Origin: Fimbriimonadaceae bacterium
GTDB taxonomy: Bacteria > Armatimonadota > Fimbriimonadia > Fimbriimonadales > Fimbriimonadaceae
Direction of reading: 5' to 3'
Length of the DNA: 38,117 bases
NCBI GenBank assembly: GCA_019694835.1
Contig: JAIBBE010000084.1
Coordinates: 1 to 38,117 of the forward strand
Shown here in pieces: positions 16,245 to 23,969 of this stretch; position 1 is the stretch's first letter, and each line of letters begins with the position of its first letter. The translations under genes and the position numbers were made by a program. The notes under the pieces were generated by a model, which was given only the letters and a program-made list of their open reading frames with translations, was not told the DNA's origin and did not search any database.

Positions 16245-16667
16245 ATGAGGCAAAAGACCGAGCGTGAGCCTACCAATCGATTCGTCCGCACCCGTGACGA
16301 CCACGCCAAGGAGATCGCGGCGGACTATGTCGAGCTCATTCAGGATTTGATCGGCAGGCTCGGCGAGGCTCGTGCAGCGGACATTGCCGCTCAGTTAGGG
16401 GTCAGCCACGTGACAGTCACCAAGACCATTCAGCGCCTCCAGCGTGACGGACTGGTCACGAGCCTGCCCTACCGAAGCGTCTTCCTCACGGAGGCCGGGC
16501 GTGAGCTCGCGGCAAGTATGAAGATCAAGCACCAACTCGTGCTGGACTTTCTGCTTGCGTTGGGGGTACCGCCGGATGAGGCGGAGACAGACGCCGAGGG
16601 CATTGAGCACCATGTCAGCGACGCGACCCTCGACGCGATGGCGCGATTTCTGAAAGCTCGACCCTAG
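16245..16667 (+). CDS. mntR: Manganese-responsive transcriptional regulator MntR
   Basis: A 140-residue DtxR-family protein without the SH3-like third domain, as in MntR. The winged helix (ARAADIAAQLGVSHVTVTKTIQRL) is followed by a dimer domain. The B. subtilis MntR metal ligands D8, E11, H77, E99, E102 and H103 map with a constant offset of 19 to D27, E30, H96, E118, E121 and H122; Asp in the first position is the manganese-specific choice. The 19-residue N-terminal extension is the main difference. TATACT at 16229-16234 is a probable -10, giving a very short leader. Its stop overlaps the ftsY stop (shared CTAG). Confidence 0.93.
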   Translation: MRQKTEREPTNRFVRTRDDHAKEIAADYVELIQDLIGRLGEARAADIAAQLGVSHVTVTKTIQRLQRDGLVTSLPYRSVFLTEAGRELAASMKIKHQLVLDFLLALGVPPDEAETDAEGIEHHVSDATLDAMARFLKARP

Positions 16668-17536
16668 TCGAACAGATTCGCGGCGAAGTCCGCAGGATTG
16701 AAGTCCCGCAAATCCTCCGCCTTCTCCCCAATCCCAATCAGTTTGATCGGCACCCGAAGCCGTTCATAGACGCCAATAAGCGCACCGCCACGAGCAGTGC
16801 CGTCCAATTTGGTCAGCACGAGGCCGGTGACGCCTGCCGCCTTCGTGAACTCCTCGGCTTGGCGAATCGCGTTCTGACCGGTATTCGCATCGAGAACGAG
16901 GAGAACTTCGTCGGCGGGACGACCGAGGCCCTTTTCGACGACGCGGGCGACCTTTTGCAGTTCGGCCATCAGGTTGTCTTTGCTATGCTGGCGACCAGCG
17001 GTATCGGCAAGCACGATGTCGCAACCTCGGGCTTTCGCAGCCTGAATGGCATCGAAGATGACGGCGGCGGAGTCGGACCCGGGCTGAGTTCGGACGATCT
17101 CGGCACCCGTGCGCTGCGCCCAAATCTCGAGTTGTTCGATTGCTGCGGCACGGAAGGTATCGCCAGCGGCGAGCATAACCTTCTTGCCCTGATGTCGAAA
17201 GCGTTGGGCGAGCTTGGCGATGGTGGTCGTCTTCCCTACTCCGTTCACTCCAACGAAGAGGTACACCGTCGGCGAAGCCGGCGCGGTGGCAAGGGCACTG
17301 GCTTGGACCTGCGTAAAGCGGCTCGAGATCGCGAGCTTTAGGCGCTCCTTCATGGCTGCTGGGTCGGTGATCTTCTCCACCCGCACCGCTTTCCGAAGCT
17401 CCTCCAGAATTTCGCCGGTTGTCTGGATATGGGTGTCGGCCTGAAGCAGCGCTTCCTCGAGTTCATCGTAAAGGGCATCATCGATCACCCCTCGACCGAA
17501 CATCCGGTCGATCTTCTGCATCAGACGCTTGAACAC
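16664..17536 (-). CDS. ftsY: Signal recognition particle receptor FtsY
   Basis: A 290-residue SRP-type GTPase: helical N domain (1-85), then the G domain with GVNGVGKTT (G1, about 96-104), DTFRAAA, DTAGRQ (G3) and TKLDGTARGG (G4). It docks ribosome-SRP complexes at the membrane for co-translational insertion. There is no acidic A domain, so this is the short NG form with an amphipathic start (FKRLMQKIDRMFGRG) that can bind lipid. The start is GTG at 17536; CATACT lies just upstream and no Shine-Dalgarno is seen. Confidence 0.97.
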   Translation of the reverse strand: MFKRLMQKIDRMFGRGVIDDALYDELEEALLQADTHIQTTGEILEELRKAVRVEKITDPAAMKERLKLAISSRFTQVQASALATAPASPTVYLFVGVNGVGKTTTIAKLAQRFRHQGKKVMLAAGDTFRAAAIEQLEIWAQRTGAEIVRTQPGSDSAAVIFDAIQAAKARGCDIVLADTAGRQHSKDNLMAELQKVARVVEKGLGRPADEVLLVLDANTGQNAIRQAEEFTKAAGVTGLVLTKLDGTARGGALIGVYERLRVPIKLIGIGEKAEDLRDFNPADFAANLFD

Positions 17537-17553
17537 GGAAACAGTATGGCGCC

Positions 17554-17586
17554 GGAGGCCCTCTTTCGTTGAAGCGAGGGACCTCC
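17554..17586 (-). terminator. Hairpin downstream of the second PEP-CTERM gene
   Basis: Bases 17554-17563 (GGAGGCCCTC) pair with 17576-17586 (GAGGGACCTCC) with one bulged base and a 12-base loop. It lies 8 bases after the PEP-CTERM stop and just before the ftsY start. No T-run follows, so termination is only likely. Confidence 0.5.
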
Positions 17587-17593
17587 GTCGTGA

Positions 17594-18247
17594 TCACTTG
17601 CGTCGAAGACGCGTGCCCAGCAGCGTGCCAAGCCCACCCAACAACAGGACGATCGAGCCGGGCTCGGGAACCGTTGTCGCGGTCACTACTCGAACTTGGT
17701 CCACGCGGTTGAAGGTGGTGAACTTGAAGTCAAGCTGCTTGGAGTCCGCAGACAACCTCACCCACTCTGTACCGCCGAGCTCCAAGTTTCGAGCACTGTA
17801 GCCGGTTGGGTAGGTGACCACCGGGGAGCCGACGGGGTCACTGGCATCGAGCCCAGTCTGGGTAACGATCAGGCCGAGGATGGGTTGGGCAAATACGATT
17901 GAGCCTTCGTAGACCATCGATCCGTCAACGCCAACCTTGTCGGCGGAGAGAAAGTACATGTCAACCCACGTTCCGGCGGCGACCGTTGGTGGCCCGGCTG
18001 GGAGATCGGAGAACGAGTCGTAAGTTCCCGGCGCCACGATGTCGACGGCAAGATCGTCCGCCAAGACCGCGCCGACGTGTTCATCGAAGAGCGTCACGAC
18101 CGTGTCGGATTCGAGATCGCCTTGACCGATCGAGGCCGGTGGCGTGGCCAGGTAGTTAACGCTGGACGTCGTCGTGATCACCTGGGCCCGGCCGAGAGCC
18201 GTGCCGAGCAAGAGGGTGAGGCAAAGAGTGGCAAGTTTGCTTTTCAT
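17594..18247 (-). CDS. PEP-CTERM sorting-domain protein
   Basis: A 217-residue exported protein. MKSKLATLCLTLLLGTALGRAQ is a signal peptide. The C-terminus has VPEPGSIVLLLGGLGTLLGTRLRRK: PEP motif, hydrophobic span and basic tail, the exosortase sorting signal. The middle is a beta-rich domain without a recognised name. Only 'GGACGAATAAACC' separates the ATG from a hairpin (18260-18274); AAAGGAGG lies beyond that hairpin, 27 bases from the ATG. Exosortase itself is not in the window. Confidence 0.88.
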   Translation of the reverse strand: MKSKLATLCLTLLLGTALGRAQVITTTSSVNYLATPPASIGQGDLESDTVVTLFDEHVGAVLADDLAVDIVAPGTYDSFSDLPAGPPTVAAGTWVDMYFLSADKVGVDGSMVYEGSIVFAQPILGLIVTQTGLDASDPVGSPVVTYPTGYSARNLELGGTEWVRLSADSKQLDFKFTTFNRVDQVRVVTATTVPEPGSIVLLLGGLGTLLGTRLRRK

Positions 18248-18365
18248 GGTTTATTCGTCCCCCGAAAATAGGGGCCTCCTTTCGAAGTGAATGCGATCCG
18301 GCCAATGACGGATCTGCTGGCGGGGACGGTCGATGTCGATCGAAGGATCAGTGCGGAAACCGGAA

Positions 18366-18407
18366 CCCGGGAAGAGTCCCGGGAACACTCGGGCCAAAAG
18401 TCCCGAG
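18366..18407. other. Two adjacent hairpins in the PEP-CTERM/desaturase intergenic region
   Basis: CCCGGG-AAGAGT-CCCGGG (18366-18383) is followed by CTCGGG-CCAAAAGT-CCCGAG (18388-18407). The 279-base gap 18248-18526 lies between divergent genes and is otherwise unannotated. The hairpins could belong to the leader of either gene. No known riboswitch consensus was recognised. Confidence 0.45.
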
Positions 18408-18526
18408 GCGCCGCCTTGCAACGGGGAGTCTCGCGGGGGCGTACTTGAAGTCGGATCAGATAAACTGGTGGGACCACGGAGCCAGGTTCAATTCAGCATC
18501 ACCGCGATCCAAGGAGGAGTCTAGAT

Positions 18527-19555
18527 TTGTCTGCAACCACGGTCGGAACCCCACCTGCGAAGAAAAAGCCGCTTCACCATCAGCTGATCACTGACATCAT
18601 CATTTTCGCCCCCGTGGCCGCCATTCCGGCCGCCATTGTGGATCTGGTCATGAACCAGCCAGTTGGCTGGGTGAGTTGGCTGATCTTTGGTGCCACTGCG
18701 TTGACGTTCGCTGTCGTCGGTGCGAAGATGAGAACGCTCGGCATTTCGCTCGGATTCCACCGTCAGGGAACGCATCCGTCCTACCAGACCAAGAAGTGGC
18801 TTCGCGGATTCTTCTTTATGCTGGGGTGCACGACAGCCCAAGGCAAGATGATCAACTGGCTCTCGGATCATCACCACCATCACATCCATTCCGACGACGA
18901 CGAAGATCTTCACAGCCCTCGCCACGGGTTCTGGCATGCGTACATTGGCTGGCTTCGCGGACTCCTGTTTGATCGGAAGACCTATCCGATCTTCGAGAAG
19001 GATCCGCAGATCATGTTCTACAGCCGAACCTTCTTCGTGTGGCTGGCCTTAGGTCTGCTCTTCCCCGCCGCCGTTGGCTGGGCGACCGGATTTGGATTCT
19101 ATCGGGGCCTGCTTTGGGGCGGCGGCATTGGGATGTTCCTGGCCAATTACGTCACGTACTGGGTCAATGCGGGCTGCCATATGTTCGGGAAGCGCGACTT
19201 CAGCACCAACGATTTGAGTACGAACTTCTGGCTCGACGGCTTCTGGGGACACAAACTGAGCTGGATTTTCGCGTACCTCTCGTGGGGCGAGACCAACCAC
19301 AACAACCACCACGCCCGCGCGATTTCGGCCAATCACGGCATGTTCAAGGGCCAATTTGACCCGTCGGCGAACCTGCTTCGAATTCTGGAGAAGATCGGGT
19401 GGGTCTGGAACGTGCAGTGGACAACTCCCGAACAGGCCATGCAGCTTCAAAAAGAACTGGAAATGACTCCCGAGGAGCGGAAGGCCTACGCGCTGGAGAA
19501 GCACCGGGCGGCTCAAGCGGCCAAGGAAGAGGAAGCCGAGCCTGTAAGTATCTGA
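18527..19555 (+). CDS. Acyl-CoA/lipid fatty-acid desaturase
   Basis: A 342-residue integral-membrane di-iron desaturase of the Delta9/stearoyl-CoA type. The His boxes are HRQGTH (78-83), the His run HHHHHIH (115-121) and HNNHH (258-262), with an additional NAGCH (H218). About four membrane helices surround them. It inserts a double bond into fatty acyl chains using O2, adjusting membrane fluidity. The start is TTG at 18527, supported by AAGGAGGAG seven bases upstream; an in-frame ATG is not available nearby. The last 60 residues are charged and helical (ending KEEEAEPVSI), beyond the catalytic core. Confidence 0.95.
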   Translation: MSATTVGTPPAKKKPLHHQLITDIIIFAPVAAIPAAIVDLVMNQPVGWVSWLIFGATALTFAVVGAKMRTLGISLGFHRQGTHPSYQTKKWLRGFFFMLGCTTAQGKMINWLSDHHHHHIHSDDDEDLHSPRHGFWHAYIGWLRGLLFDRKTYPIFEKDPQIMFYSRTFFVWLALGLLFPAAVGWATGFGFYRGLLWGGGIGMFLANYVTYWVNAGCHMFGKRDFSTNDLSTNFWLDGFWGHKLSWIFAYLSWGETNHNNHHARAISANHGMFKGQFDPSANLLRILEKIGWVWNVQWTTPEQAMQLQKELEMTPEERKAYALEKHRAAQAAKEEEAEPVSI

Positions 19556-19565
19556 GGAACACCAA

Positions 19566-19814
19566 TGTACTTTCGCCGTCCCGGCGATCTCCGGATGCGT
19601 AACCTAGGTCGCGACATTCGGTGTTGCATCCCCTTCCGCCTTATTTCGAGGCGGCGAAAGTACGTCGTTACGGGTTCTGAGCCATCGCTCACCTAGATGA
19701 GTGCATCGCGCTGATTGCCGAGACGGCGAAAGTACATTCCTGCGGGTTCTGTGCCACCGCTGACCTAGACGAGTGCATCGCGCTGATCGCCGAGACGGCG
19801 AAAGTACATTACCG
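19566..19814. repeat. Family C palindromic element with two 72-bp tandem copies
   Basis: TGTACTTTCGCCGTCCCGGC (19566-19585) faces inverted copies GGCGGCGAAAGTAC (about 19650), GAGACGGCGAAAGTACATT (about 19719) and again (about 19792). Between them, bases 19671-19742 and 19743-19814 are two 72-bp tandem copies starting CGGGTTCTG and ending at the core. The element fills the gap between the desaturase and xerC, and its core is the same as in 5725-5950. No gene is seen in 19556-19850. Confidence 0.85.
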
Positions 19815-19850
19815 CGGGCGACGATGTCGAGCCGAGGATAGAATGACGAC

Positions 19851-20837
19851 GTGCAAGACGGGCTCGACGGCTGGATTCAGGCCTTCCTCGATCACCTAAC
19901 GGCGACGCGGTCACCGCATACCGTGCGAAGTTACGGGGCCGACCTCGCGCAGTACGCGGCGGTTGCAGAGAAGCAAGGTGAGAGTGGCCTTACGACCGAG
20001 GCGATGCGCAGGTTCCTCCGGGAATATGGCAAGACCCCGGTTACTCGCGCCCGCAAGCTCTCAACACTTCGCTCGTTCGTCAAGTTTCTCCGCCGACTCG
20101 GCAAAATCGAGTCCGATCCGACCGAGGCTCTGGAAGCTCCGATTCGGCGCCGTCGGCTTCCCAAGGCGCTCAGCCAGCATCAGGCCGAGTCTCTTCTCGA
20201 CCAGGCCGACATAGGGAGAACCCCCCTCCGCGACCGGGCCCTCCTTGAGCTCATGTACGCGGCCGGATTGCGGGCGAGCGAAGTCGTCGGCGTCAACCTC
20301 AGCGATCTCGATATGAAAGAGCGAACCCTTCGCGTCTTCGGCAAAGGCAACAAGGAGCGGATGACTCTGTTCGGCGAGACTTGCCGCGATGCGATTCATC
20401 ACTACCTCGAACTCGAACGCATCCCAAGTACCGCTGGCGTCCCGCCGGCTTCTCCACTTGGATTGTCTCATAATGCCAGCGATGCGGGGATTGCTGGCGG
20501 GACGCCAGCGGTACAGGAGAATGGCCAGCAGATTGCCGGCGGTACGGGGGGAGAGCCTCTGTTTACCAATCCCAAGGGTGGGCGGCTGAGCTCGCGGACG
20601 GTGCAAAACGTTGTCCACAAGTGGGCGAGGCAGGTTGGATTACCGCCTGATGTCACTCCCCACACTCTGCGGCACAGCTTCGCCACGCATTTGCTTGACG
20701 GCGGGGCGGACCTTAAGTCCGTGCAGCAACTATTGGGTCACGAAAGCCTGGCGACCACGCAGATTTACACCCATATCAGCATTGAGCGGCTGCGGGAGGC
20801 GATTCTCAAGGCTCATCCGAAGTCCGCTCCGGATTAG
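19851..20837 (+). CDS. Tyrosine recombinase XerC/XerD family
   Basis: A 328-residue recombinase that resolves chromosome dimers or acts in site-specific integration. N-terminal SAM-like domain (1-95), then catalytic domain with R141 (GLRASEV), K165 (GKGNKER), H271 and R274 (HTLRHSFATH), H297 (LLGHESL) and nucleophile Y306 (IYTHIS). Spacing H-R-H-Y (3, 23, 9) equals that of E. coli XerD, but R141 to H271 is 130 residues versus 96 in XerD. The extra 34 residues come from an inserted palindromic DNA element (20428-20514), translated as STAGVPPASPLG...AGGTPAVQ. Start is GTG 19851; no ATG fits. Function is likely retained, as the insert lies between catalytic strands and the next helix. Confidence 0.92.
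   Translation: MQDGLDGWIQAFLDHLTATRSPHTVRSYGADLAQYAAVAEKQGESGLTTEAMRRFLREYGKTPVTRARKLSTLRSFVKFLRRLGKIESDPTEALEAPIRRRRLPKALSQHQAESLLDQADIGRTPLRDRALLELMYAAGLRASEVVGVNLSDLDMKERTLRVFGKGNKERMTLFGETCRDAIHHYLELERIPSTAGVPPASPLGLSHNASDAGIAGGTPAVQENGQQIAGGTGGEPLFTNPKGGRLSSRTVQNVVHKWARQVGLPPDVTPHTLRHSFATHLLDGGADLKSVQQLLGHESLATTQIYTHISIERLREAILKAHPKSAPD
20428..20514. repeat. Palindromic element, family A, translated inside xerC
   Basis: Bases 20428-20449 and 20493-20514 are reverse complements with one mismatch in 22. The arm GTACCGCTGGCGTCCCGCCG is shared with the intergenic copy 4892-4974. The element is in-frame without stops. Confidence 0.9.
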
Positions 20838-21148
20838 ACCGTGACGTCGACCTTCCGACCGAAGCGGCGAAACCACACGCGCACCCGGTTGAACAGGCTC
20901 GGCGGGCGGGAATGGCCTTCGATCAGAATCTCGGCGATCTCAGGACAGCGGTCGATCAAATCGGACAAGCCACGTTCGATCGACTCCGGATCATCATCGA
21001 ACCGGCCGGACCAGCCGCACACGAAGCACTGATGATTCTGCTTAGAATTGAGGGCGGTACACACCGGGCACGACTTCAAGTTGCGAATGCGAAGTCGCCG
21101 AAATGCCCCGCTAAGGCCGGGTTTTTCGTGGGTCCAGATGTTTGCCAT
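20834..21148 (-). CDS. Zinc-ribbon hypothetical protein (104 aa)
   Basis: A small protein with two CxxC pairs, SCPVCTALNSKQNHQCFVCGW (Cys at about residues 27, 30, 41 and 44), which should bind one zinc ion. The C-terminal half has an acidic stretch and ends in basic RVRVWFRRFGRKVDV. No family is recognised. Starting at ATG 21148 is preferred over 21223 because the earlier residues look unlike protein. Its stop overlaps the xerC stop (tail to tail). The region 21149-21379 upstream holds nothing recognised. Confidence 0.65.
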   Translation of the reverse strand: MANIWTHEKPGLSGAFRRLRIRNLKSCPVCTALNSKQNHQCFVCGWSGRFDDDPESIERGLSDLIDRCPEIAEILIEGHSRPPSLFNRVRVWFRRFGRKVDVTV

Positions 21149-21379
21149 TGTCGTTCTTGATTCTTGGTTGATTTGCCCTGGGTTTGTAGGGGTGTGGGAT
21201 TGGACGCCGCATTGCGTCGACATGTTCTGGTTCGCACTGGCAAAGTGCGCCCAAGGTCCCGCCTTGCTCGGAACAACATGGGCGGGCGACCTCTTCCGAA
21301 ATAGGCAACTCTTAGTTCCGGCAGTGAAGGACCCTGCTGGCCAACGGCGAATACCGGGTTTATGTCACGGACCGGCGAC

Positions 21380-22540
21380 CTAGCCGTGCATGGGAAGCGG
21401 GACCCGTCTGCGGACGTCCGCGACTTCCGAATGGTCGCGCACGATTTCGTTGTACAGTGAGTCGCGCTCAATCGGAATGCGCCCCGCCTCGGTGATCATG
21501 CGCACCATGTTCTCGTAAGTCAGAGCCTGCGTCTTATTGCCAAACTCGCCTTCGTTGTAGGTGATCTCATACTCATGGACCAGTCCGTCAGCGTCGTCGG
21601 CGCCATACCAGAGCGCGGCTTGCGTGACGGGGACGGTGTTCATGATCCAGAAGCTCTTGATGTGGTCGAAGTTGTCGAGCATCAGGCGGCAAAGCGCGAT
21701 GTTCCGCAGATCGCAATCGGCAGTCGGCTTGGGAATATCGGCCAATTCGGTGTTTTCGGGGTGGAAGCTCAGCGGCGTCATCGTGAGAAAGTGGCCGGTT
21801 TCGTCCTGAAGTTCGCGAAGCTGGACGAGGTGGTCAACGCGCTCCTCAATCGTCTCGATGTGCCCGTACAGCATCGTGGCGTACTGCTTGAGACCAAGCT
21901 TGGCAGCCGCGCGAGATACCTCTTTCCACTCTTCGCCGTTGAGTTTCTTGCCAAAGAGTTGCTCGTGAACTCGATTGCTGAGGATCTCGATCCCGCCGCC
22001 GGGCAGGGAGTCCAGTCCGGCTTCAATAAGGTCAGCGAGTGCGCGCTCGACGCTGACTTTGCCAACCTGCGCGATCTGCACGATCTCGACAGCCGTGAAA
22101 GCCTTCACATGCACGCCCGGTCGAGCCTCCTTCACGGTTCGGACCAGATCCAGGTAGTAGTCGTACTTCAGCCGAGGATTGATCCCCGCCACCATGTGAA
22201 TCTCGGTGATCGGAATGTCTTTGTGCCATTCGAGGCGGCGCTTGACCTCTTCCAAGCTCATCTCGTAGGGTGCCGGTCCACCTTTCTTCGCGTAGAAGCT
22301 GCAGAACTTACAGAACTTGTTGCAAATGTTCGTGTAGTTGATGTGCTGGTTTCGGACGAAGTAGGTCTTGCCTCCGTGCCGTCGCTCGCGCACCAAATTG
22401 GCCAGGTAGCCGACGCCGGTGAGATTCTTGGTCTTGTAGAGCCGGACACCGTCGTCGAAGCTGAGCCGCTCACCCGCATCAACTTTGCGATAGATGTCCA
22501 GGAGGTCGGAACCGACGATTCTTTCAGGTTGGATGGCCAT
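21380..22540 (-). CDS. mqnE: Aminofutalosine synthase
   Basis: A 386-residue radical SAM enzyme. The cluster motif CNKFCKFC (CxxxCxxC) follows RNQHINYTNI, and HMVAGINPRLKYDYYLDLVR, HVKAFTAVEI, GLDSLPGGGIEI, MLYGHIETIEERVDHL and SFHPENTELA are the blocks typical of MqnE. The enzyme makes aminofutalosine from 3-(1-carboxyvinyloxy)benzoate in the futalosine route to menaquinone. MqnC, its closest homologue, is less likely on these motifs. The start ATG at 22540 is natural. Other mqn genes are not nearby. Confidence 0.93.
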   Translation of the reverse strand: MAIQPERIVGSDLLDIYRKVDAGERLSFDDGVRLYKTKNLTGVGYLANLVRERRHGGKTYFVRNQHINYTNICNKFCKFCSFYAKKGGPAPYEMSLEEVKRRLEWHKDIPITEIHMVAGINPRLKYDYYLDLVRTVKEARPGVHVKAFTAVEIVQIAQVGKVSVERALADLIEAGLDSLPGGGIEILSNRVHEQLFGKKLNGEEWKEVSRAAAKLGLKQYATMLYGHIETIEERVDHLVQLRELQDETGHFLTMTPLSFHPENTELADIPKPTADCDLRNIALCRLMLDNFDHIKSFWIMNTVPVTQAALWYGADDADGLVHEYEITYNEGEFGNKTQALTYENMVRMITEAGRIPIERDSLYNEIVRDHSEVADVRRRVPLPMHG

Positions 22541-22611
22541 TTCTTACGTTCCCAGCAGGTCCTACGATACCCCGCGAACGAAGTTTCACGAAAAAGTGAA
22601 AGTACGGTGAT

Positions 22612-22638
22612 GGATGCCCCAAAGACGCTGGGGCATCC
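22612..22638 (-). terminator. Hairpin terminator after the Gfo/Idh/MocA gene
   Basis: GGATGCCCC (22612-22620) pairs perfectly with GGGGCATCC (22630-22638) across a 9-base loop, 15 bases after the stop of the upstream gene. A smaller hairpin TTTCAC-GAAAAA-GTGAAA lies at 22584-22601. No T-run. Confidence 0.6.
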
Positions 22639-22652
22639 GTTAGGAAGGCCGC

Positions 22653-23903
22653 CTAAGCGAGTTTGGTCTTGCCCGGAATCGCGACCGGAGAAACGGCGAT
22701 GGTGGCGTTGAAGTCGAGCCGGTCTGGCATGAGCAGTTCGGTCGAATTCAGGGCCTGCTCCCACGAGACTTCTTGGCCGGTGTACGCCGCCATCCGCCCC
22801 ATGATGGCCGTCAGCGTGCTTTCGGCCACCTGCCTTGCCTCATTCATGGGCGTACCGCCGCGAATGCTGGTGTACAGGTTCATGTGCTCCAGCATGTAGG
22901 GATTCGGACGCTCGCCGTCCCATCGCCAAGCCTTTTCACCCTTGATCCAGTTGTTGCCATCCGAAGTCCCCTTGGTGCCGACAAGCAACTCGGAAACGCG
23001 GCTGGCCGTGCCATCTTGCTGGCGGCACATCGAAATCAGCTTGACTCCGCCCTCATACTCGTACTCGGTGGCAAAGTGGTCAAAGATGTGACCATAGGCG
23101 GGATCGGTGCGGGCTTGACGACCACCAAGGCTGATGGCCTTCACGGGGTGCTTGCCCATCGCCCAGTTGCAGACGTCCAAGTTGTGGACGTGCTGCTCGA
23201 CGATGTGGTCGCCCGAACTCCATGCGAAATAGAGCCAGTTGCGGAGCATCCACTCGAGGTCGCTCCAACCGGCTTGACGCGGGTGCATCCAGAGACCGCC
23301 CTGGTTCCAATAGGCATAGCAGGCAACTACATCGCCCATTTGGCCGTCTTGAATGCGCTTGATCGCGTCTCGGTATGCGCGATCGTGGCGTCGCTGGGTT
23401 CCGGCAACAACCGAGAGCTTCTTCGACTTGGCGATTTCAGAGGCGTCCATGACCATGCGGATTCCCGGCCCGTCAACGGCTACCGGCTTCTCCATGAAGA
23501 CATGCTTGCCCGCGTCGATGGCCGCCTTGAAATGGATGGGGCGAAAGGCTGGCGGCGTCGTGAGGATCACGACATCAACACCCGATGCCAAGACCTTTTG
23601 ATAGGCATCGATGCCGACGAAGGTGCGGTCGGCGGTGACCTGAAACTTGTCTTTCAGGTTCTCCTTGAGCGTGTTGATGGAGCCATCCATGTGATCTTTG
23701 AAGATGTCTCCCATGGCCCACAGCACCATGCCTTTTTCGGCGTTTGAGTTGTCGATGGCGGCCCCTGTTCCGCGTCCACCACACCCAATAAGGCCGACTT
23801 TGATCTTGTCGGACCCTTGGGCGAAGACGCCGGTAGGCAGGAGGACCGTGGCGGTCGCTGCGGAAGCAGCCAAGAAGTCACGTCGAGACAGGCTATCGCT
23901 CAT
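22653..23903 (-). CDS. Tat-exported Gfo/Idh/MocA family oxidoreductase
   Basis: A 416-residue NAD(P)-dependent oxidoreductase. SRRDFLAASAATATVLLPTG is a twin-arginine signal. The Rossmann motif is VGLIGCGGRGTG (36-47 region). EKPVAVDGPG supplies the conserved Lys of the EKP motif, and DHIVEQHVHNLDVCNW the conserved His region. Substrates in this family are sugars or inositols; the exact one cannot be told. Exported members with Tat signals are abundant in Planctomycetes and similar bacteria. The long ORF on the opposite strand here is a shadow. Confidence 0.92.
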   Translation of the reverse strand: MSDSLSRRDFLAASAATATVLLPTGVFAQGSDKIKVGLIGCGGRGTGAAIDNSNAEKGMVLWAMGDIFKDHMDGSINTLKENLKDKFQVTADRTFVGIDAYQKVLASGVDVVILTTPPAFRPIHFKAAIDAGKHVFMEKPVAVDGPGIRMVMDASEIAKSKKLSVVAGTQRRHDRAYRDAIKRIQDGQMGDVVACYAYWNQGGLWMHPRQAGWSDLEWMLRNWLYFAWSSGDHIVEQHVHNLDVCNWAMGKHPVKAISLGGRQARTDPAYGHIFDHFATEYEYEGGVKLISMCRQQDGTASRVSELLVGTKGTSDGNNWIKGEKAWRWDGERPNPYMLEHMNLYTSIRGGTPMNEARQVAESTLTAIMGRMAAYTGQEVSWEQALNSTELLMPDRLDFNATIAVSPVAIPGKTKLA

Positions 23904-23969
23904 GGGTTAAGCATAGCCCACGCGCAAGCGGACAGGGGTGGTTATTTTTGCCTGCCTTTTGGCACTTGC

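Noticed and set aside
18248..18526. Riboswitch before the desaturase
   Set aside because: Two hairpins are present, but no consensus of a known class was recognised.
19671..19814. 72-bp tandem copies considered as CRISPR
   Set aside because: No spacers between short repeats; the whole 72-base unit is copied and no cas gene is near.
21575..22711. 378-codon frame antisense to mqnE
   Set aside because: mqnE has all radical SAM and family motifs; the antisense frame is a shadow.
22773..23747. 324-codon frame antisense to the Gfo/Idh/MocA gene
   Set aside because: The true gene has Tat signal and Rossmann motif; no ribosome site is seen for the antisense.
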